Numbered from the stretch's first letter, positions 26,780 through 35,671 are shown. The stretch: 64,000 nt of DNA from Cellulophaga fucicola (GCF_900119145.1 NZ_FPIY01000001.1:62001-126000); one strand, 5' to 3'. Notes: generated by a model not told the origin, from the letters alone. Program-made: numbers and translations.

Positions 26780-27157
26780 CTAGATATCTTCAAAGCTTAC
26801 GTTTGTAAAACTGCTTGTTGCAGTAGCTTCTATTTCTTCACCATTAATACGTTCTTCTTTTTTGAAGTCTTTTTGGTGTCTGTCAGAAATTACTTCCTCA
26901 CCTTTTTCGTTAATAATGTAGTCCATCATTTCATTTAAAAGCTCTTTAAAAGGAGTAAAATCTTCTTTGTATAAGTAAATTTTATGCTTTTTATAATGGA
27001 AAGATCCATCATCGTGTGTAAATTTTTTACTCTCAGTAACAGTTAAATAATAGTCTCCTGCCTTAGTACTCCTCACATCAAAAAAATAAGTCCGTCTTCC
27101 GGCTCTTAGTACTTTTGAATAAATCTCTTCCTGATCCATTAGTTCTTTTTCACTCAT
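26780..27157 (-). CDS. DUF3276 family PUR-domain nucleic-acid-binding protein
   Basis: 125 residues. The first 80 form a PUR repeat (EEIYSKVLRAGRRTYFFDVRSTKAGDYYLTVTESKK), the single-stranded nucleic-acid-binding fold shared with eukaryotic Pur-alpha; the acidic tail is variable. The DUF3276 family is nearly universal in Bacteroidetes and the bacterial PUR protein binds RNA and DNA in vitro in the characterised case. A role in transcript handling is likely, details unknown. It has its own terminator. Confidence 0.9.
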   Translation of the reverse strand: MSEKELMDQEEIYSKVLRAGRRTYFFDVRSTKAGDYYLTVTESKKFTHDDGSFHYKKHKIYLYKEDFTPFKELLNEMMDYIINEKGEEVISDRHQKDFKKEERINGEEIEATATSSFTNVSFEDI

Positions 27158-27238
27158 TGTTATAGTTATCTCGTTAGTGTAATGTTATCATAGTATTCCT
27201 CAAAAATGGAAAAAAAATAGCTAATTGACAACATTTTT

Positions 27239-28996
27239 CTAACTTTCTTTCTCTGATAGCTGACTATTATAAAGAGCTTTATAATAGCCTTCTACTGCGA
27301 ATAAAGAACTGTGTGTACCCTCTTGAACGACTTTACCATTGTCTAGAATTATGATTTTATCTGCGTTTTTGGCAGACGACACTCTATGGCTAACTATTAA
27401 TGTAGTTTTATTTTTAGAAGCAGACTTTAAATTGTTAAGTATTTGCTCTTCCGTTTCTGTATCTACAGCAGAAAGGCAATCATCAAACAAGTAAATTTTT
27501 GGATCTTTAAGTAGGGCTCTAGCAATAGAAACTCGTTGCTTTTGCCCTCCACTTAGGGTAATACCCCTTTCTCCTAAAACAGTGTCGTACTTTTCTTTAA
27601 AGTTCATAATGTTTTTATGAACAACAGCTTTTTTAGCGACAGCAATTATTTCTTCATCTGTAGCGTCTTCTTTTCCAAATTTAATATTGTCTTTTATTGA
27701 ATCTGAAAACAAGAAGGCATCTTGTGGTACAGCACCTATGTTTTGTCTTAAACAATCTAGGTTTACTTTTTTAATAGAAGTGCCATCTATTAATATATCA
27801 CCAGAAGAAACATCGTATAATCTTGCAATAAGGTCTAATACAGTAGATTTTCCGCTACCTGTTTTACCTATAATAGCAACAGTTTCTCCTTGGTTTATAG
27901 AAAAAGATATGTTTTTTAAAGCTGTAATGTTAGTATCATCATAAGTGAAGCTTACATTTTTAAATTCTATTTTACCGTTAATATCCATAGGAGTGGTAAC
28001 AGTGTTTTCTATTTCTGGTTTTTCTTTTAGAAATTCGTTAATTCTTGCTTGTGATGCTTCTGCTCTTTGTATAATAGAGGTTAACCAACCAACAATTGCA
28101 ACAGGCCAGGTAAGCATATTTACATAAATTATAAACTCTGCTATAAGTCCTATGCTTTCTATTTTTCCGCTTATATATTGTTGTCCTCCTACATAAATAA
28201 CAATAATGTTACTTATACCAATTAGGAGTACCATTAGAGGAAAAAACCAAGCATTTATTTTTACCAAAGCCATACTTTTCTCTTTTCCTTCATTGGCTAA
28301 AGACGTAAGCTCTGCATTGGTACGGTCTTCTATGCTATATGCTTTTATTACAGAAATACCAGAGAAAGATTCTTGTGCAAACGTAGATAACTTAGATAAA
28401 AACTGCTGTACAATAGTACTACGTTTGTGTATTAATTTACTAATGTTATAAATTAAAACAGATAAAATTGGTAATGGTATTAGGGTATAAAGTGCTAATG
28501 ATGGCGCTTTAGAATACATTATAGGGATAATGCAGGCAAATAGCGTAATAGTATTCATACCATACATTAAAGCAGGGCCACAATACATTCTAACCTGACT
28601 AACATCTTCGCTAATCCTGTTCATTAAATCACCCGTTCTGTTCTTTTTATAAAAGTTTAAACTTAATTTTTGGTAGTGGTCGTAGACCTCATTTTTTAGA
28701 TCGTATTCTATATATCTAGATACGTTAATAATGGTTTGTCTCATTAAAAATGTAAAAAAACCAGATAAAAGGGCAGCACCTAAAATAATAAGTATGTATT
28801 CTAGTAAATGACTTTTAACTAAAGATATATCTATATTATCTTGGGTAATAAACTCTTTTACAACGTTTATAGATTTGTTTACATAAGGGGGCATTACTAA
28901 AGAAAATACGCGAGCAATAACTGTAATTATAATACCAATTGTAAGCTTAAGCCAATATTTTTTAAAGTACTTATTAATGTGTTTTAATTCTTTCAT
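27239..28996 (-). CDS. ABC exporter, fused permease and ATPase
   Basis: 585 residues. Six transmembrane helices (about 1-310) followed by an ATPase: Walker A GKTGSGKSTVLDL, Q-loop NIGAVPQDAFLFSD, signature LSGGQKQRVSIARALL, Walker B IYLFDDCLSAVD, H-loop SHRVSSAKNAD. The residue after the Walker B Asp is Asp instead of the usual Glu, a change that weakens hydrolysis in some heterodimeric exporters. The family includes MsbA/MdlB-like lipid and drug exporters; the cargo is unknown. A perfect minus-strand -7 element lies 37 nt upstream. Divergent from nusB. Confidence 0.93.
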   Translation of the reverse strand: MKELKHINKYFKKYWLKLTIGIIITVIARVFSLVMPPYVNKSINVVKEFITQDNIDISLVKSHLLEYILIILGAALLSGFFTFLMRQTIINVSRYIEYDLKNEVYDHYQKLSLNFYKKNRTGDLMNRISEDVSQVRMYCGPALMYGMNTITLFACIIPIMYSKAPSLALYTLIPLPILSVLIYNISKLIHKRSTIVQQFLSKLSTFAQESFSGISVIKAYSIEDRTNAELTSLANEGKEKSMALVKINAWFFPLMVLLIGISNIIVIYVGGQQYISGKIESIGLIAEFIIYVNMLTWPVAIVGWLTSIIQRAEASQARINEFLKEKPEIENTVTTPMDINGKIEFKNVSFTYDDTNITALKNISFSINQGETVAIIGKTGSGKSTVLDLIARLYDVSSGDILIDGTSIKKVNLDCLRQNIGAVPQDAFLFSDSIKDNIKFGKEDATDEEIIAVAKKAVVHKNIMNFKEKYDTVLGERGITLSGGQKQRVSIARALLKDPKIYLFDDCLSAVDTETEEQILNNLKSASKNKTTLIVSHRVSSAKNADKIIILDNGKVVQEGTHSSLFAVEGYYKALYNSQLSEKES

Positions 28997-29032
28997 TTAT
29001 GTTTTAAGGATAGTGGTGTTGTACTAAGTTAG

Positions 29033-29040
29033 CAAAGATA
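29033..29040 (-). promoter_or_regulatory. -7 promoter element of the ABC exporter gene
   Basis: TATCTTTG on the minus strand, exact TAnnTTTG match, 37 nt before the start codon. Confidence 0.6.
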
Positions 29041-29096
29041 GGTTTTTGAACCATAACCTTATGTTATCATTATCATAAGATAAAAACTTGTTACAA

Positions 29097-29129
29097 TTGG
29101 TACATTTGAAAAATATAATAGTACTTTTG
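29097..29129 (+). promoter_or_regulatory. Promoter of the nusB operon
   Basis: TTG at 29097-29099, 22-bp spacer, TACTTTTG at 29122-29129: both bacteroidete promoter elements, 38 nt before the nusB ATG. Confidence 0.6.
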
Positions 29130-29166
29130 CAAAATATAATTTTTAACAAATTAAAGTTCTTTTTCA

Positions 29167-30114
29167 ATGCTAACAAGAAGGCATATCAGGGTTAAAGTAA
29201 TGCAGTGTATTTACGCCCTAACTCATTCGCAAGATGATACACTAGAAAAACAAGTAAAGTTTTTAAAATACAGTGTAGATAGTATGTATACATTATACTT
29301 ACTAATGTTAAGTTTGTTGGTAGAACTGCAAAAGAGAGCAGAAGAGCAAGCAGAGATTGCATCTAAAAGTTATTTAGGCAATGTTTCTGATGCGTATCCG
29401 GACAGAAAAAAGTTTGTAAACAACAAAGTATTGTTACAAATAGCAGACAACAAATTACTACTTGAAGAATTGTCTAGCAGAAAATTAAACAATTGGTATT
29501 TAAATGAAGAGTATGTTAAGTTAATATACAAAGAAGTTGTAGAGAGTGAATACTATACAACGTATATGACTAGCAATACAAGTAGCTACGAAGAAGATAG
29601 AGATTTATTGGCAAATCTTTACAAATTTGTAATAGCTCCTAACGAAAAAATATACGATTATTTTGAGGATGATAAATTAACTTGGATAGACGATATTCCT
29701 ATTATAAATACATTTGTATTAAAGTTAATTAAGAAGGCTAAGCCAGATGTGGTAGAATCTTTTTTCTTGCCAGAGCTTTTAAAAGAAGACGATGATATGC
29801 TTTATGCAAAGCAATTGCTTACCAAAACATTGTTAAATGATGCTGAATATGTTAAAGAAATAGTTGGTAAAACTCCTAATTGGGACAAAGACCGTATTGC
29901 AGACATAGATGGTATTTTACTAAAAATGGCAATTTGTGAGCTTTTAAACTTTCCGTCTATACCAGAGAAAGTAACTATAAATGAGTTCTTAGAGATAGCA
30001 AAAGAGTACTCTACACCAAAAAGTAGCATTTTTATAAACGGTATTCTAGATAAGCTAGTGCGCGAGTATAAAAGTGAAGGAAAGTTAAAAAAGATAGGTA
30101 GGGGATTATTATAA
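29167..30114 (+). CDS. nusB: Transcription antitermination factor NusB
   Basis: 315 residues, more than twice the E. coli protein because of the N-terminal helical extension normal for Bacteroidota. The opening LTRRHIRVKVMQCIYALTHS and the C-terminal NusB core (DRIADIDGILLKMAICELLNFPSIPEKVTINEFLEIAKEY... INGILDKLV) are diagnostic. It binds boxA RNA with NusE in rRNA antitermination. First gene of a nusB-DUF1573-yajC cluster, an order widely conserved in Bacteroidetes. Confidence 0.95.
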   Translation: MLTRRHIRVKVMQCIYALTHSQDDTLEKQVKFLKYSVDSMYTLYLLMLSLLVELQKRAEEQAEIASKSYLGNVSDAYPDRKKFVNNKVLLQIADNKLLLEELSSRKLNNWYLNEEYVKLIYKEVVESEYYTTYMTSNTSSYEEDRDLLANLYKFVIAPNEKIYDYFEDDKLTWIDDIPIINTFVLKLIKKAKPDVVESFFLPELLKEDDDMLYAKQLLTKTLLNDAEYVKEIVGKTPNWDKDRIADIDGILLKMAICELLNFPSIPEKVTINEFLEIAKEYSTPKSSIFINGILDKLVREYKSEGKLKKIGRGLL

Positions 30115-30125
30115 GAATAATTCAT

Positions 30126-30133
30126 TAATTTTG
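30126..30133 (+). promoter_or_regulatory. -7 element before the DUF1573 gene
   Basis: TAATTTTG, exact TAnnTTTG match, 27 nt before the ATG: the DUF1573-yajC pair may also be transcribed independently of nusB. Confidence 0.45.
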
Positions 30134-30159
30134 TGTAAAACAAAATAAAATTTAAAACT

Positions 30160-30639
30160 ATGAGAAAGATTATTTTAATGCTAGGTGTAGCTGTGTTTGC
30201 TATGTCTTTTACATCTTGTAAAGACAATGCTTCTAATAAAATAATTATGGCTAATGTTGATAATGCTGCTGAAAGAGATAGCAATGCTAAAAACTTGCCA
30301 GAAATGAGTTTTGATAGAACTGAATTTGATTTTGGTACTATTGAACAAGGTACTCCACAACAAACAGTTTTTACGTTTACAAATACAGGTAATGCGCCTT
30401 TAATTATTACAGACGCAAAAAGTACTTGTGGATGTACTATTCCAGAATACCCAAAAAACAAAGCAATTGCTCCAGGAGAATCTGGTGAAATGTTAGTTAA
30501 GTTTAACGGATCTGGTCAAAACCAAATAACTAAAGCAGTAACAGTAACTGCAAATACAGCTAAAGGAAGAGAAACTTTACGTATAAAAGCTTTTGTAAAC
30601 CCTAAAAATGGTACAACAGCATTAATTCCGACAAAGTAA
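30160..30639 (+). CDS. DUF1573 domain lipoprotein
   Basis: 159 residues, lipobox AMSFTSCK. The mature part is a DUF1573 Ig-like (ASPM/hydin-type) domain: FDFGTIEQGTPQQTVFTFTNTGNAPLIITDAKSTCGCTIPEYP. The CGC pair is typical. Placed between nusB and yajC as in most Bacteroidetes; yajC starts 4 nt after its stop codon. Function unknown; a periplasmic interaction or folding role linked to Sec export is a guess from position only. Confidence 0.9.
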   Translation: MRKIILMLGVAVFAMSFTSCKDNASNKIIMANVDNAAERDSNAKNLPEMSFDRTEFDFGTIEQGTPQQTVFTFTNTGNAPLIITDAKSTCGCTIPEYPKNKAIAPGESGEMLVKFNGSGQNQITKAVTVTANTAKGRETLRIKAFVNPKNGTTALIPTK

Positions 30640-30643
30640 AAAT

Positions 30644-30946
30644 ATGGATCAAATATTAGAGCAATACCCTTTCCTACCAATGGTAGGTATATTTATAGTA
30701 GCATATTTTTTTATGATACGCCCGCAAATGAAACGTTCTAAGGACGAAAAGAAATTTGCAACAGAGTTAAAAAAAGGAGATAAAGTTATTACTAAAAGCG
30801 GAATGCATGGTAAAATTTTTGATCTAAATGATAAAGATATGTCTTGCGTAATTGAGACTATGGCTGGTAAAATTAAATTTTCTAGATCTGCTATTTCTAT
30901 GGAAATGAGTAAGAAAATGAATGAGCCAGTAGCAGAAAAAAAGTAA
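30644..30946 (+). CDS. yajC: Preprotein translocase subunit YajC
   Basis: 100 residues with one N-terminal transmembrane helix (LPMVGIFIVAYFFMIRPQMKRSKDEKK) and a small cytoplasmic domain (GDKVITKSGMHGKIFDLNDKDMSCVIE). This is the classic YajC pattern; it associates with SecDF in the Sec translocon. Starts 4 nt after the DUF1573 gene; followed by a perfect terminator. Confidence 0.96.
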   Translation: MDQILEQYPFLPMVGIFIVAYFFMIRPQMKRSKDEKKFATELKKGDKVITKSGMHGKIFDLNDKDMSCVIETMAGKIKFSRSAISMEMSKKMNEPVAEKK

Positions 30947-30964
30947 TACTATAAATTACTATTT

Positions 30965-30996
30965 AAAAAAGCATCGATGAAAATCGATGCTTTTTT
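30965..30996 (+). terminator. Intrinsic terminator of the nusB-yajC operon
   Basis: Stem AAAAAAGCATCGAT / ATCGATGCTTTTTT, loop GAAA. Confidence 0.93.
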
Positions 30997-31036
30997 GTTT
31001 GTGGTCTATTTTGTATCTTAATAAAAAAAAAGCAAA

Positions 31037-31834
31037 ATGAAAAAAGTATTGCAAGTTGCAAACGGGGTAGCGTTTATTTTTACATTAGCTATTAATTACC
31101 TGTCTAATACAGGTAAAATGAACAATACAACTATAGGTGAAGTTTCTAGGGGTTTACGATCGTTATTTACACCCGCAGGCTATGCCTTTTCAATATGGGG
31201 ATTAATTTACCTTTTTGTATTTTCTTACATTATTTATCAAGGTAGAGGTCTTTTTGTAAAAGTACGCGATAATGACTTTGTGCTAAAAATTGGTTGGTGG
31301 TTTGTGATTTCATGTATAGCTAATTGTAGTTGGGTTGTGAGTTGGATTTATGGCTACACCGGGCTGTCTTGTATATTTATATTCTTGTTGTTATTTTCAT
31401 TATTAAAAATAGTGTGGAATAATAAAATGGAATTGTGGGGTGCTCCAATTTCTGTAATTGCGTTTCTATGGTGGCCTTTTGTAATTTATAGTGGTTGGGT
31501 TACTGTAGCAAGTATAGCAAATGTATCTGCATACCTAGTAAAAGTTAATTGGGACGGTTTTGGTTTTGAGCCAGTAGTGTGGACAGTGGTAATGATTATA
31601 GTGGCCGTAGTAATTAATTTAGTCGTTACCTGGCAAAGGAATATGCGCGAGTTTGCTCTTGTAGGTGCTTGGGCATTAATAGCAATTGGCATAGCTAATA
31701 GTGTGCTAGAGGAGGTACTGGCTTATATAGCATATGGAGCTGCAGCTATTTTAATGCTAAGTAGTTTTTTCCACGCATTTAAAAACCGAAAAACTGCACC
31801 GTTTGTTAAGTTAAAGGAACATTTAAAGAAATAG
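31037..31834 (+). CDS. TspO/MBR-related tryptophan-rich membrane protein
   Basis: 265 residues, about seven hydrophobic helices, very rich in Trp (YAFSIWGLIYLF, KIGWWFVISCIANCSWVVSWIYGYTGL, AFLWWPFVIYSGWVTVASIANVSAYL). The FTPAGYAFSIWGLIY segment is the hallmark of the long TspO/MBR-like family seen in Bacteroidota. Relatives bind porphyrins or sterols and act in stress signalling. Its stop lies 5 nt from the stop of the convergent truncated sensor kinase, without any terminator between. Confidence 0.82.
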   Translation: MKKVLQVANGVAFIFTLAINYLSNTGKMNNTTIGEVSRGLRSLFTPAGYAFSIWGLIYLFVFSYIIYQGRGLFVKVRDNDFVLKIGWWFVISCIANCSWVVSWIYGYTGLSCIFIFLLLFSLLKIVWNNKMELWGAPISVIAFLWWPFVIYSGWVTVASIANVSAYLVKVNWDGFGFEPVVWTVVMIIVAVVINLVVTWQRNMREFALVGAWALIAIGIANSVLEEVLAYIAYGAAAILMLSSFFHAFKNRKTAPFVKLKEHLKK

Positions 31835-31839
31835 AGTTT

Positions 31840-34470
31840 TTATTTATTAAGTGCATTTTTATCTTTTTCTATTTGTAGGTAATCACTAATACTAATCCCT
31901 AAAATGGCATTAAGCTTTTTATTAAGCTGAATCTTAGATATATTTAAATCAGCTGCTATAGATTCTTCAGAAAGGGTAGAGTTGGTTCTGTTTTTTTTAA
32001 TAATTTCATTTATTTCTAGTATAAAATCTTGTTCTGTAGTAGCAATATTTTTTTTAAAATTAATATCTTTTACATTGTGTAAAAAGTTATATCTAAATTT
32101 TTCTTGGTTATATATTAGGGTTTTGATAGATTGAGATAAAACGGAGAAACTAAAGGGTTTAGTTAAGTAAGAATCTATTCCGGAATGTAGTCCTTTTAGA
32201 TAAGATTCTTCATTATCCAAAACTGTAAGCATAATAATAGGAATATGAGATGTTCTTAAATCATTTTTTAAAATTTCGCATATAACGTAGCCGTCTTTAT
32301 CTGGTAAATTAACATCACATATAATAAGGTCGGGTATAATTTCTAGTGCTTTTTCTATGCCATCAATTCCATTAGATAGGTGTACATTATAGTTAATGTT
32401 TAATTTGCTTTCAAGATATTTAATTAAATCTAAGTTATCTTCAATTATTAAAATTGAATAACCTGTGTTACTGTTCTTGTTTATAGAAGCTTCACTAAAA
32501 TAATTGTCGTTATCCTCATTATCAAGTGTTATTATAGATTGGTCTATTTCCGCAGATTGATAAGTAATCTCTTCGGGTTTTAAATGTGTGTCTCCCTTAT
32601 ATAATTTTAAGGTGAATTCGGTTCCTAATTTACTATCAACATCTATAGATCCCTTGTGTAATTCTATAAATTCTTTAGATAAATGAAGGCCAATGCCAGA
32701 ACTAGCCTTAGTGTTGTTAGAGGCTATTGTAAATGCGTTAAATATTGTGTTTAAGTCATCACTTGGTATGCCTATACCAGAATCTTTAAAACAAACGTTT
32801 ATAAAGTTACGCTCTTTGTGGTCTGTAATTTTTATAGAAATATCTCCATCATTGGGTGTAAATTTAAAAGCATTAGATAGTAGGTTAAAATACACTTTAT
32901 CCATTAAGTTTCGATCTATGAAAATAGATAAATCTTTGTTGTTTGTTTCTAGTGTAAAATTTATATTTCTTTTTCTAGCTTCACTTTCAAAATCATTAAA
33001 AATTCCTTTAGAAAAATCTAATAAATTTGTTTCAGATGCTTTTAATGTAAATTTGCTTTCTTCGACCTTTCTAAAGTCTAGTAGCTGGTTTGTTAAGCGC
33101 AATAGGCGTTTAGAGTTATTAAAAATTATGCTTATTTCATTTTTTAAATTGTTTTTATAAGTGCTTTGTTTTTCTGTTAAGCTTTCTATTGAAGATAAAA
33201 TAAGAGTTATGGGTGTTTTAAATTCGTGAGATAAAGCTGTAAAAAAATTGACTTTAGCCTCGTTACTATGTTCAGCTTCGTTTGCTATTTTTTTTATCTC
33301 TTTTTTCTGTTTGGTAATTTTTTTATTTATGATTTCTAATTCGCGCTTTTTCTTTCTTATGTTATAGCCAGAATAAATACTGTATATACCTAATGTTATG
33401 CTTATTATAAATAAAGCCAGTACTATTTTTAATGTGGTGCTCTGTTTTGTATAAGTATCTTCTTGTTGTTTAATTTTTTCTTGTTGTTTTATAATGTCTA
33501 ATTGGTGTTCATATATTTTATCAAACTGATGTTTCATTATATCAGCATTTCTAGAATCTATGAGAATTGTTTCTAGAGTATTGTTTTTATTGACCTTTTC
33601 TCCGTTTAGCATTTCAATAGCTAATTTGATTGCTTCATGACCTCCGGTAGGATAAAAAACAGTAGCTTTTAAAATGTTGTCTTTTACCAGTTGTATGCCT
33701 CCATTAGGCTCGTTTAAGCCATCAACACCAATTATATCAACGTGGTTATCTAAGTTTAATTCTTTTAATACATCCCAAGCTCCTAGGGCCATTCTGTCGT
33801 TATGAGCATAAATGTAATTTATATCTTTTTCCTTTTTTAAGAATGATTTTAAACTGTCTTTTATAGAGTATTCCTCCCAGTTGCCTTCAATAGAGTGTAC
33901 AACATTTAGATTGTTTGTTTTGTTTATAATTTTATTAAAACTAATACTTCTGTCATATGCAGGAGAAGAGCCTTTAAGTCCTTTAATTTCTATAATTTTT
34001 TTTGGATCGTTGCCGGCAATAGAAGAAATATAATTTGCAACATTAACGCCAACTTGTTCGTTGTCGCCTCCTAAATAAGCAGTGTAATTTTGACCATCTA
34101 TTTTACGGTCTACTACTAAAACAGGAATGCCCGCTTTTAGAGCTTTTTCTACATAAGGGGTAATAGGTTTAGATTTAACTGGAGATACAATAATAATATC
34201 TACTTTTTCTAAAATTAATTCCTCTAAGTTTTTTATTTGATTTTCTATATTATCCTTACCGTCAAGAACTTTTAAATTTATGTTGGGGTAAAATGCTACT
34301 TCTATCTCCATATCTTTGATCATAGACTTTCTCCACTGATCATTAATTCCTGTCTGTGCAAAACCAATTGTTAGTTTTTTAGTAGATTTATTTGTGTTGC
34401 AACTGTAATGTAAACATATGTTTAATGTAATTAGTATTATAAAAAACTTGCTAAGCTTAAGACGGAACAT
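31840..34470 (-). CDS. Hybrid two-component system sensor (periplasmic sugar-binding + kinase + receiver) with truncated AraC domain
   Basis: 876 residues. Order: lipoprotein-like or signal segment (to about 25); LacI/ribose-type periplasmic binding domain (about 30-310); coiled coil; transmembrane helix (LKIVLALFIISITLGIYSIY, about 346-368); HisKA with His415 in SHEFKTP; HATPase (NLLSNAFKFTPNDG, DSGIGIPSDD, GIGLHLSKEF); receiver with Asp719 in LIICDVNLPDKDG; then only the first helix-turn-helix of an AraC domain (EESIAADLNISKIQLNKKLNAILGISISDYLQIEKDK) before the stop. The second DNA-binding helix pair is missing. Normal members of this class sense a sugar and activate a nearby polysaccharide locus; none is present here. 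Convergent with the TspO-like gene, 5 nt apart. Confidence 0.9.
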   Translation of the reverse strand: MFRLKLSKFFIILITLNICLHYSCNTNKSTKKLTIGFAQTGINDQWRKSMIKDMEIEVAFYPNINLKVLDGKDNIENQIKNLEELILEKVDIIIVSPVKSKPITPYVEKALKAGIPVLVVDRKIDGQNYTAYLGGDNEQVGVNVANYISSIAGNDPKKIIEIKGLKGSSPAYDRSISFNKIINKTNNLNVVHSIEGNWEEYSIKDSLKSFLKKEKDINYIYAHNDRMALGAWDVLKELNLDNHVDIIGVDGLNEPNGGIQLVKDNILKATVFYPTGGHEAIKLAIEMLNGEKVNKNNTLETILIDSRNADIMKHQFDKIYEHQLDIIKQQEKIKQQEDTYTKQSTTLKIVLALFIISITLGIYSIYSGYNIRKKKRELEIINKKITKQKKEIKKIANEAEHSNEAKVNFFTALSHEFKTPITLILSSIESLTEKQSTYKNNLKNEISIIFNNSKRLLRLTNQLLDFRKVEESKFTLKASETNLLDFSKGIFNDFESEARKRNINFTLETNNKDLSIFIDRNLMDKVYFNLLSNAFKFTPNDGDISIKITDHKERNFINVCFKDSGIGIPSDDLNTIFNAFTIASNNTKASSGIGLHLSKEFIELHKGSIDVDSKLGTEFTLKLYKGDTHLKPEEITYQSAEIDQSIITLDNEDNDNYFSEASINKNSNTGYSILIIEDNLDLIKYLESKLNINYNVHLSNGIDGIEKALEIIPDLIICDVNLPDKDGYVICEILKNDLRTSHIPIIMLTVLDNEESYLKGLHSGIDSYLTKPFSFSVLSQSIKTLIYNQEKFRYNFLHNVKDINFKKNIATTEQDFILEINEIIKKNRTNSTLSEESIAADLNISKIQLNKKLNAILGISISDYLQIEKDKNALNK

Positions 34471-34753
34471 TTTTGTAAATTAAATTGTTAAGACATTAAA
34501 TAATAAATCTTTAAAATGTAAAATTTATTGGTAAGAAAAATTATAAAAAAATGAAAGTATAAAGTTTAGTTACGATGGAATTTTACGTCTTAAATTTAAT
34601 TATTTTTTATGTAAAATATTAATTTTAAGTAAATCAAATAATCAATTGTTTATTATTAGTGAACAAGGTTGATTTAGGGGAGTAGATGAAGGGCTATAAC
34701 AATTATAGTTTGCAGCTTTTTTTTAGTCTATTTTTTTATGTAAAGGGGTAAAA
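34471..34753. other. AT-rich intergenic stretch upstream of the sensor kinase gene
   Basis: No reading frame or RNA gene is recognised. It must contain the promoter of the minus-strand sensor gene, but I find no clear TAnnTTTG element. Confidence 0.5.
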
Positions 34754-34787
34754 CAAAAAAACCTCCAGCGTTAACTGAAGGTTTTTT
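34754..34787 (-). terminator. Intrinsic terminator of tRNA-Arg
   Basis: On the minus strand ACCTTCAG / CTGGAGGT pair fully (one U-G pair) and are followed by a 7-T run. On the plus strand the same position would be an A-C mismatch, so the signal favours minus-strand transcription. Confidence 0.8.
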
Positions 34788-34788
34788 G

Positions 34789-34862
34789 TGATCGCGAAAG
34801 GATTCGAACCTTTGACCGTCTGCTTAGAAGGCAGATGCTCTATCCAGCTGAGCTACGCGACC
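34789..34862 (-). tRNA. tRNA-Arg (anticodon UCU)
   Basis: 74-nt cloverleaf on the minus strand: acceptor GGTCGCG / CGCGATC, D-arm AGCTCAGCTGGATAGAGC, anticodon loop CTTCTAA inside the CTGC/GCAG stem (anticodon TCT), T-arm AAAGGTTCGAATCCTTT. No CCA is encoded. Confidence 0.96.
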
Positions 34863-34895
34863 ATTTAAAAGACATAATATCTGTCTTTCGGGCTG

Positions 34896-34927
34896 CAAAT
34901 ATACAATAACCAATTTATAATATGCAA
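34896..34927 (-). promoter_or_regulatory. Promoter of tRNA-Arg
   Basis: On the minus strand: TTG (34927-34925), 21-bp spacer, TATATTTG (34903-34896), an excellent match to the bacteroidete promoter, 34 nt before the tRNA. Confidence 0.72.
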
Positions 34928-35185
34928 GTAAAATTTAAAATAATTTTAGTTTTTTTTTATTTCATTAATTTTAGTAAAAAATGAACTTTATACATAATGT
35001 AAAGAGAAAACATATAAAGGAAATAGAATTATAAAAAGAGTCACTTCTCTATATAGTATTTTAACTTTTTGGAGCAAAATGAAGAATGTAAAATAATAAT
35101 TAAAAAAAGTTTCATTCTAATAATACTTATAATGAGCACGTTACCAAAAATATCAAAAAAAAGATTAAAAAAAGTTCAAAAACAC
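34928..35185. other. Intergenic DNA between tRNA-Arg and tRNA-Ser
   Basis: Very AT-rich. A 75-codon open frame (35069-35296) runs into the tRNA-Ser gene, has low-complexity Lys/Ile content and is not credible as a gene. Nothing else is recognised. Confidence 0.6.
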
Positions 35186-35216
35186 TTGGTAGCTATGCTT
35201 AATCGTTATATATTTG
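35186..35216 (+). promoter_or_regulatory. Promoter of the tRNA-Ser/tRNA-Pro transcript
   Basis: TTG (35186-35188), 20-bp spacer, TATATTTG (35209-35216), matching the bacteroidete consensus in both elements, 41 nt before tRNA-Ser. Confidence 0.75.
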
Positions 35217-35257
35217 CACTCGCAATTAAAAACTGTGTAAGTTCATTAAAGAGTATT

Positions 35258-35346
35258 GGAGAGGTGCCTGAGTGGCCGAAAGGAACGGTTTGCTAAATCG
35301 TCGTAGGTGGAAACACTTACCCAGGGTTCGAATCCCTGTCTCTCCG
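35258..35346 (+). tRNA. tRNA-Ser (anticodon GCU)
   Basis: 89-nt class II tRNA with long variable arm: acceptor GGAGAGG / TCTCTCC, anticodon loop TTGCTAA (anticodon GCT) between ACGGT and ATCGT, T-arm CAGGGTTCGAATCCCTG. Full CCA not encoded. Confidence 0.97.
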
Positions 35347-35416
35347 CAATAGCTGTCAAAGCAAATTGCGAGGACAGAAAAATTTCTCAATTATTGAAGT
35401 TAAAAAGATAACTATT

Positions 35417-35494
35417 CGGGGTGTAGCGTAGCCCGGTTATCGCGCCGCGTTTGGGACGCGGAGGTCGCAGGTTCGAATCCTGCCACCCCGACCA
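35417..35494 (+). tRNA. tRNA-Pro (anticodon UGG)
   Basis: 78 nt including an encoded CCA: acceptor CGGGGTG / CACCCCG, anticodon loop TTTGGGA (anticodon TGG) between CCGCG and CGCGG, T-arm GCAGGTTCGAATCCTGC. Transcribed with tRNA-Ser and followed by a terminator. Confidence 0.97.
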
Positions 35495-35496
35495 AG

Positions 35497-35527
35497 AAAG
35501 CCTTTCAGGAAACTGAGAGGCTTTTTT
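35497..35527 (+). terminator. Intrinsic terminator of the tRNA-Ser/Pro transcript
   Basis: Stem GCCTTTCAG / CTGAGAGGC (one T-G pair, valid on the plus strand only) then TTTTTT. Confidence 0.85.
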
Positions 35528-35546
35528 ATTTTATACTGTTAAGGCT

Positions 35547-35581
35547 AAAAAAAAGCTTCTCTTTATAGGGAAGCTTTTTTT
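35547..35581. terminator. Second, bidirectional terminator
   Basis: Stem AAAAAGCTTC / GAAGCTTTTT with A- and T-runs, between the tRNAs and the minus-strand accessory block. Confidence 0.8.
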
Positions 35582-35671
35582 GTATAATAGTGTTTTGAAA
35601 ATAGAAGATACTGAAAAATTTATACAGTAGAGTCTTAGGTATTACAAGTTCTAATTGTTGTTAGGAATCTT

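Noticed and set aside
29802-30461. 219-codon minus-strand frame across nusB and DUF1573
   Set aside because: It lies antisense to two well supported genes and crosses their intergenic region; no motif.
35069-35296. 75-codon open frame between tRNA-Arg and tRNA-Ser
   Set aside because: It runs into the tRNA-Ser gene, has low-complexity Lys/Ile composition and no homologue that I recognise.
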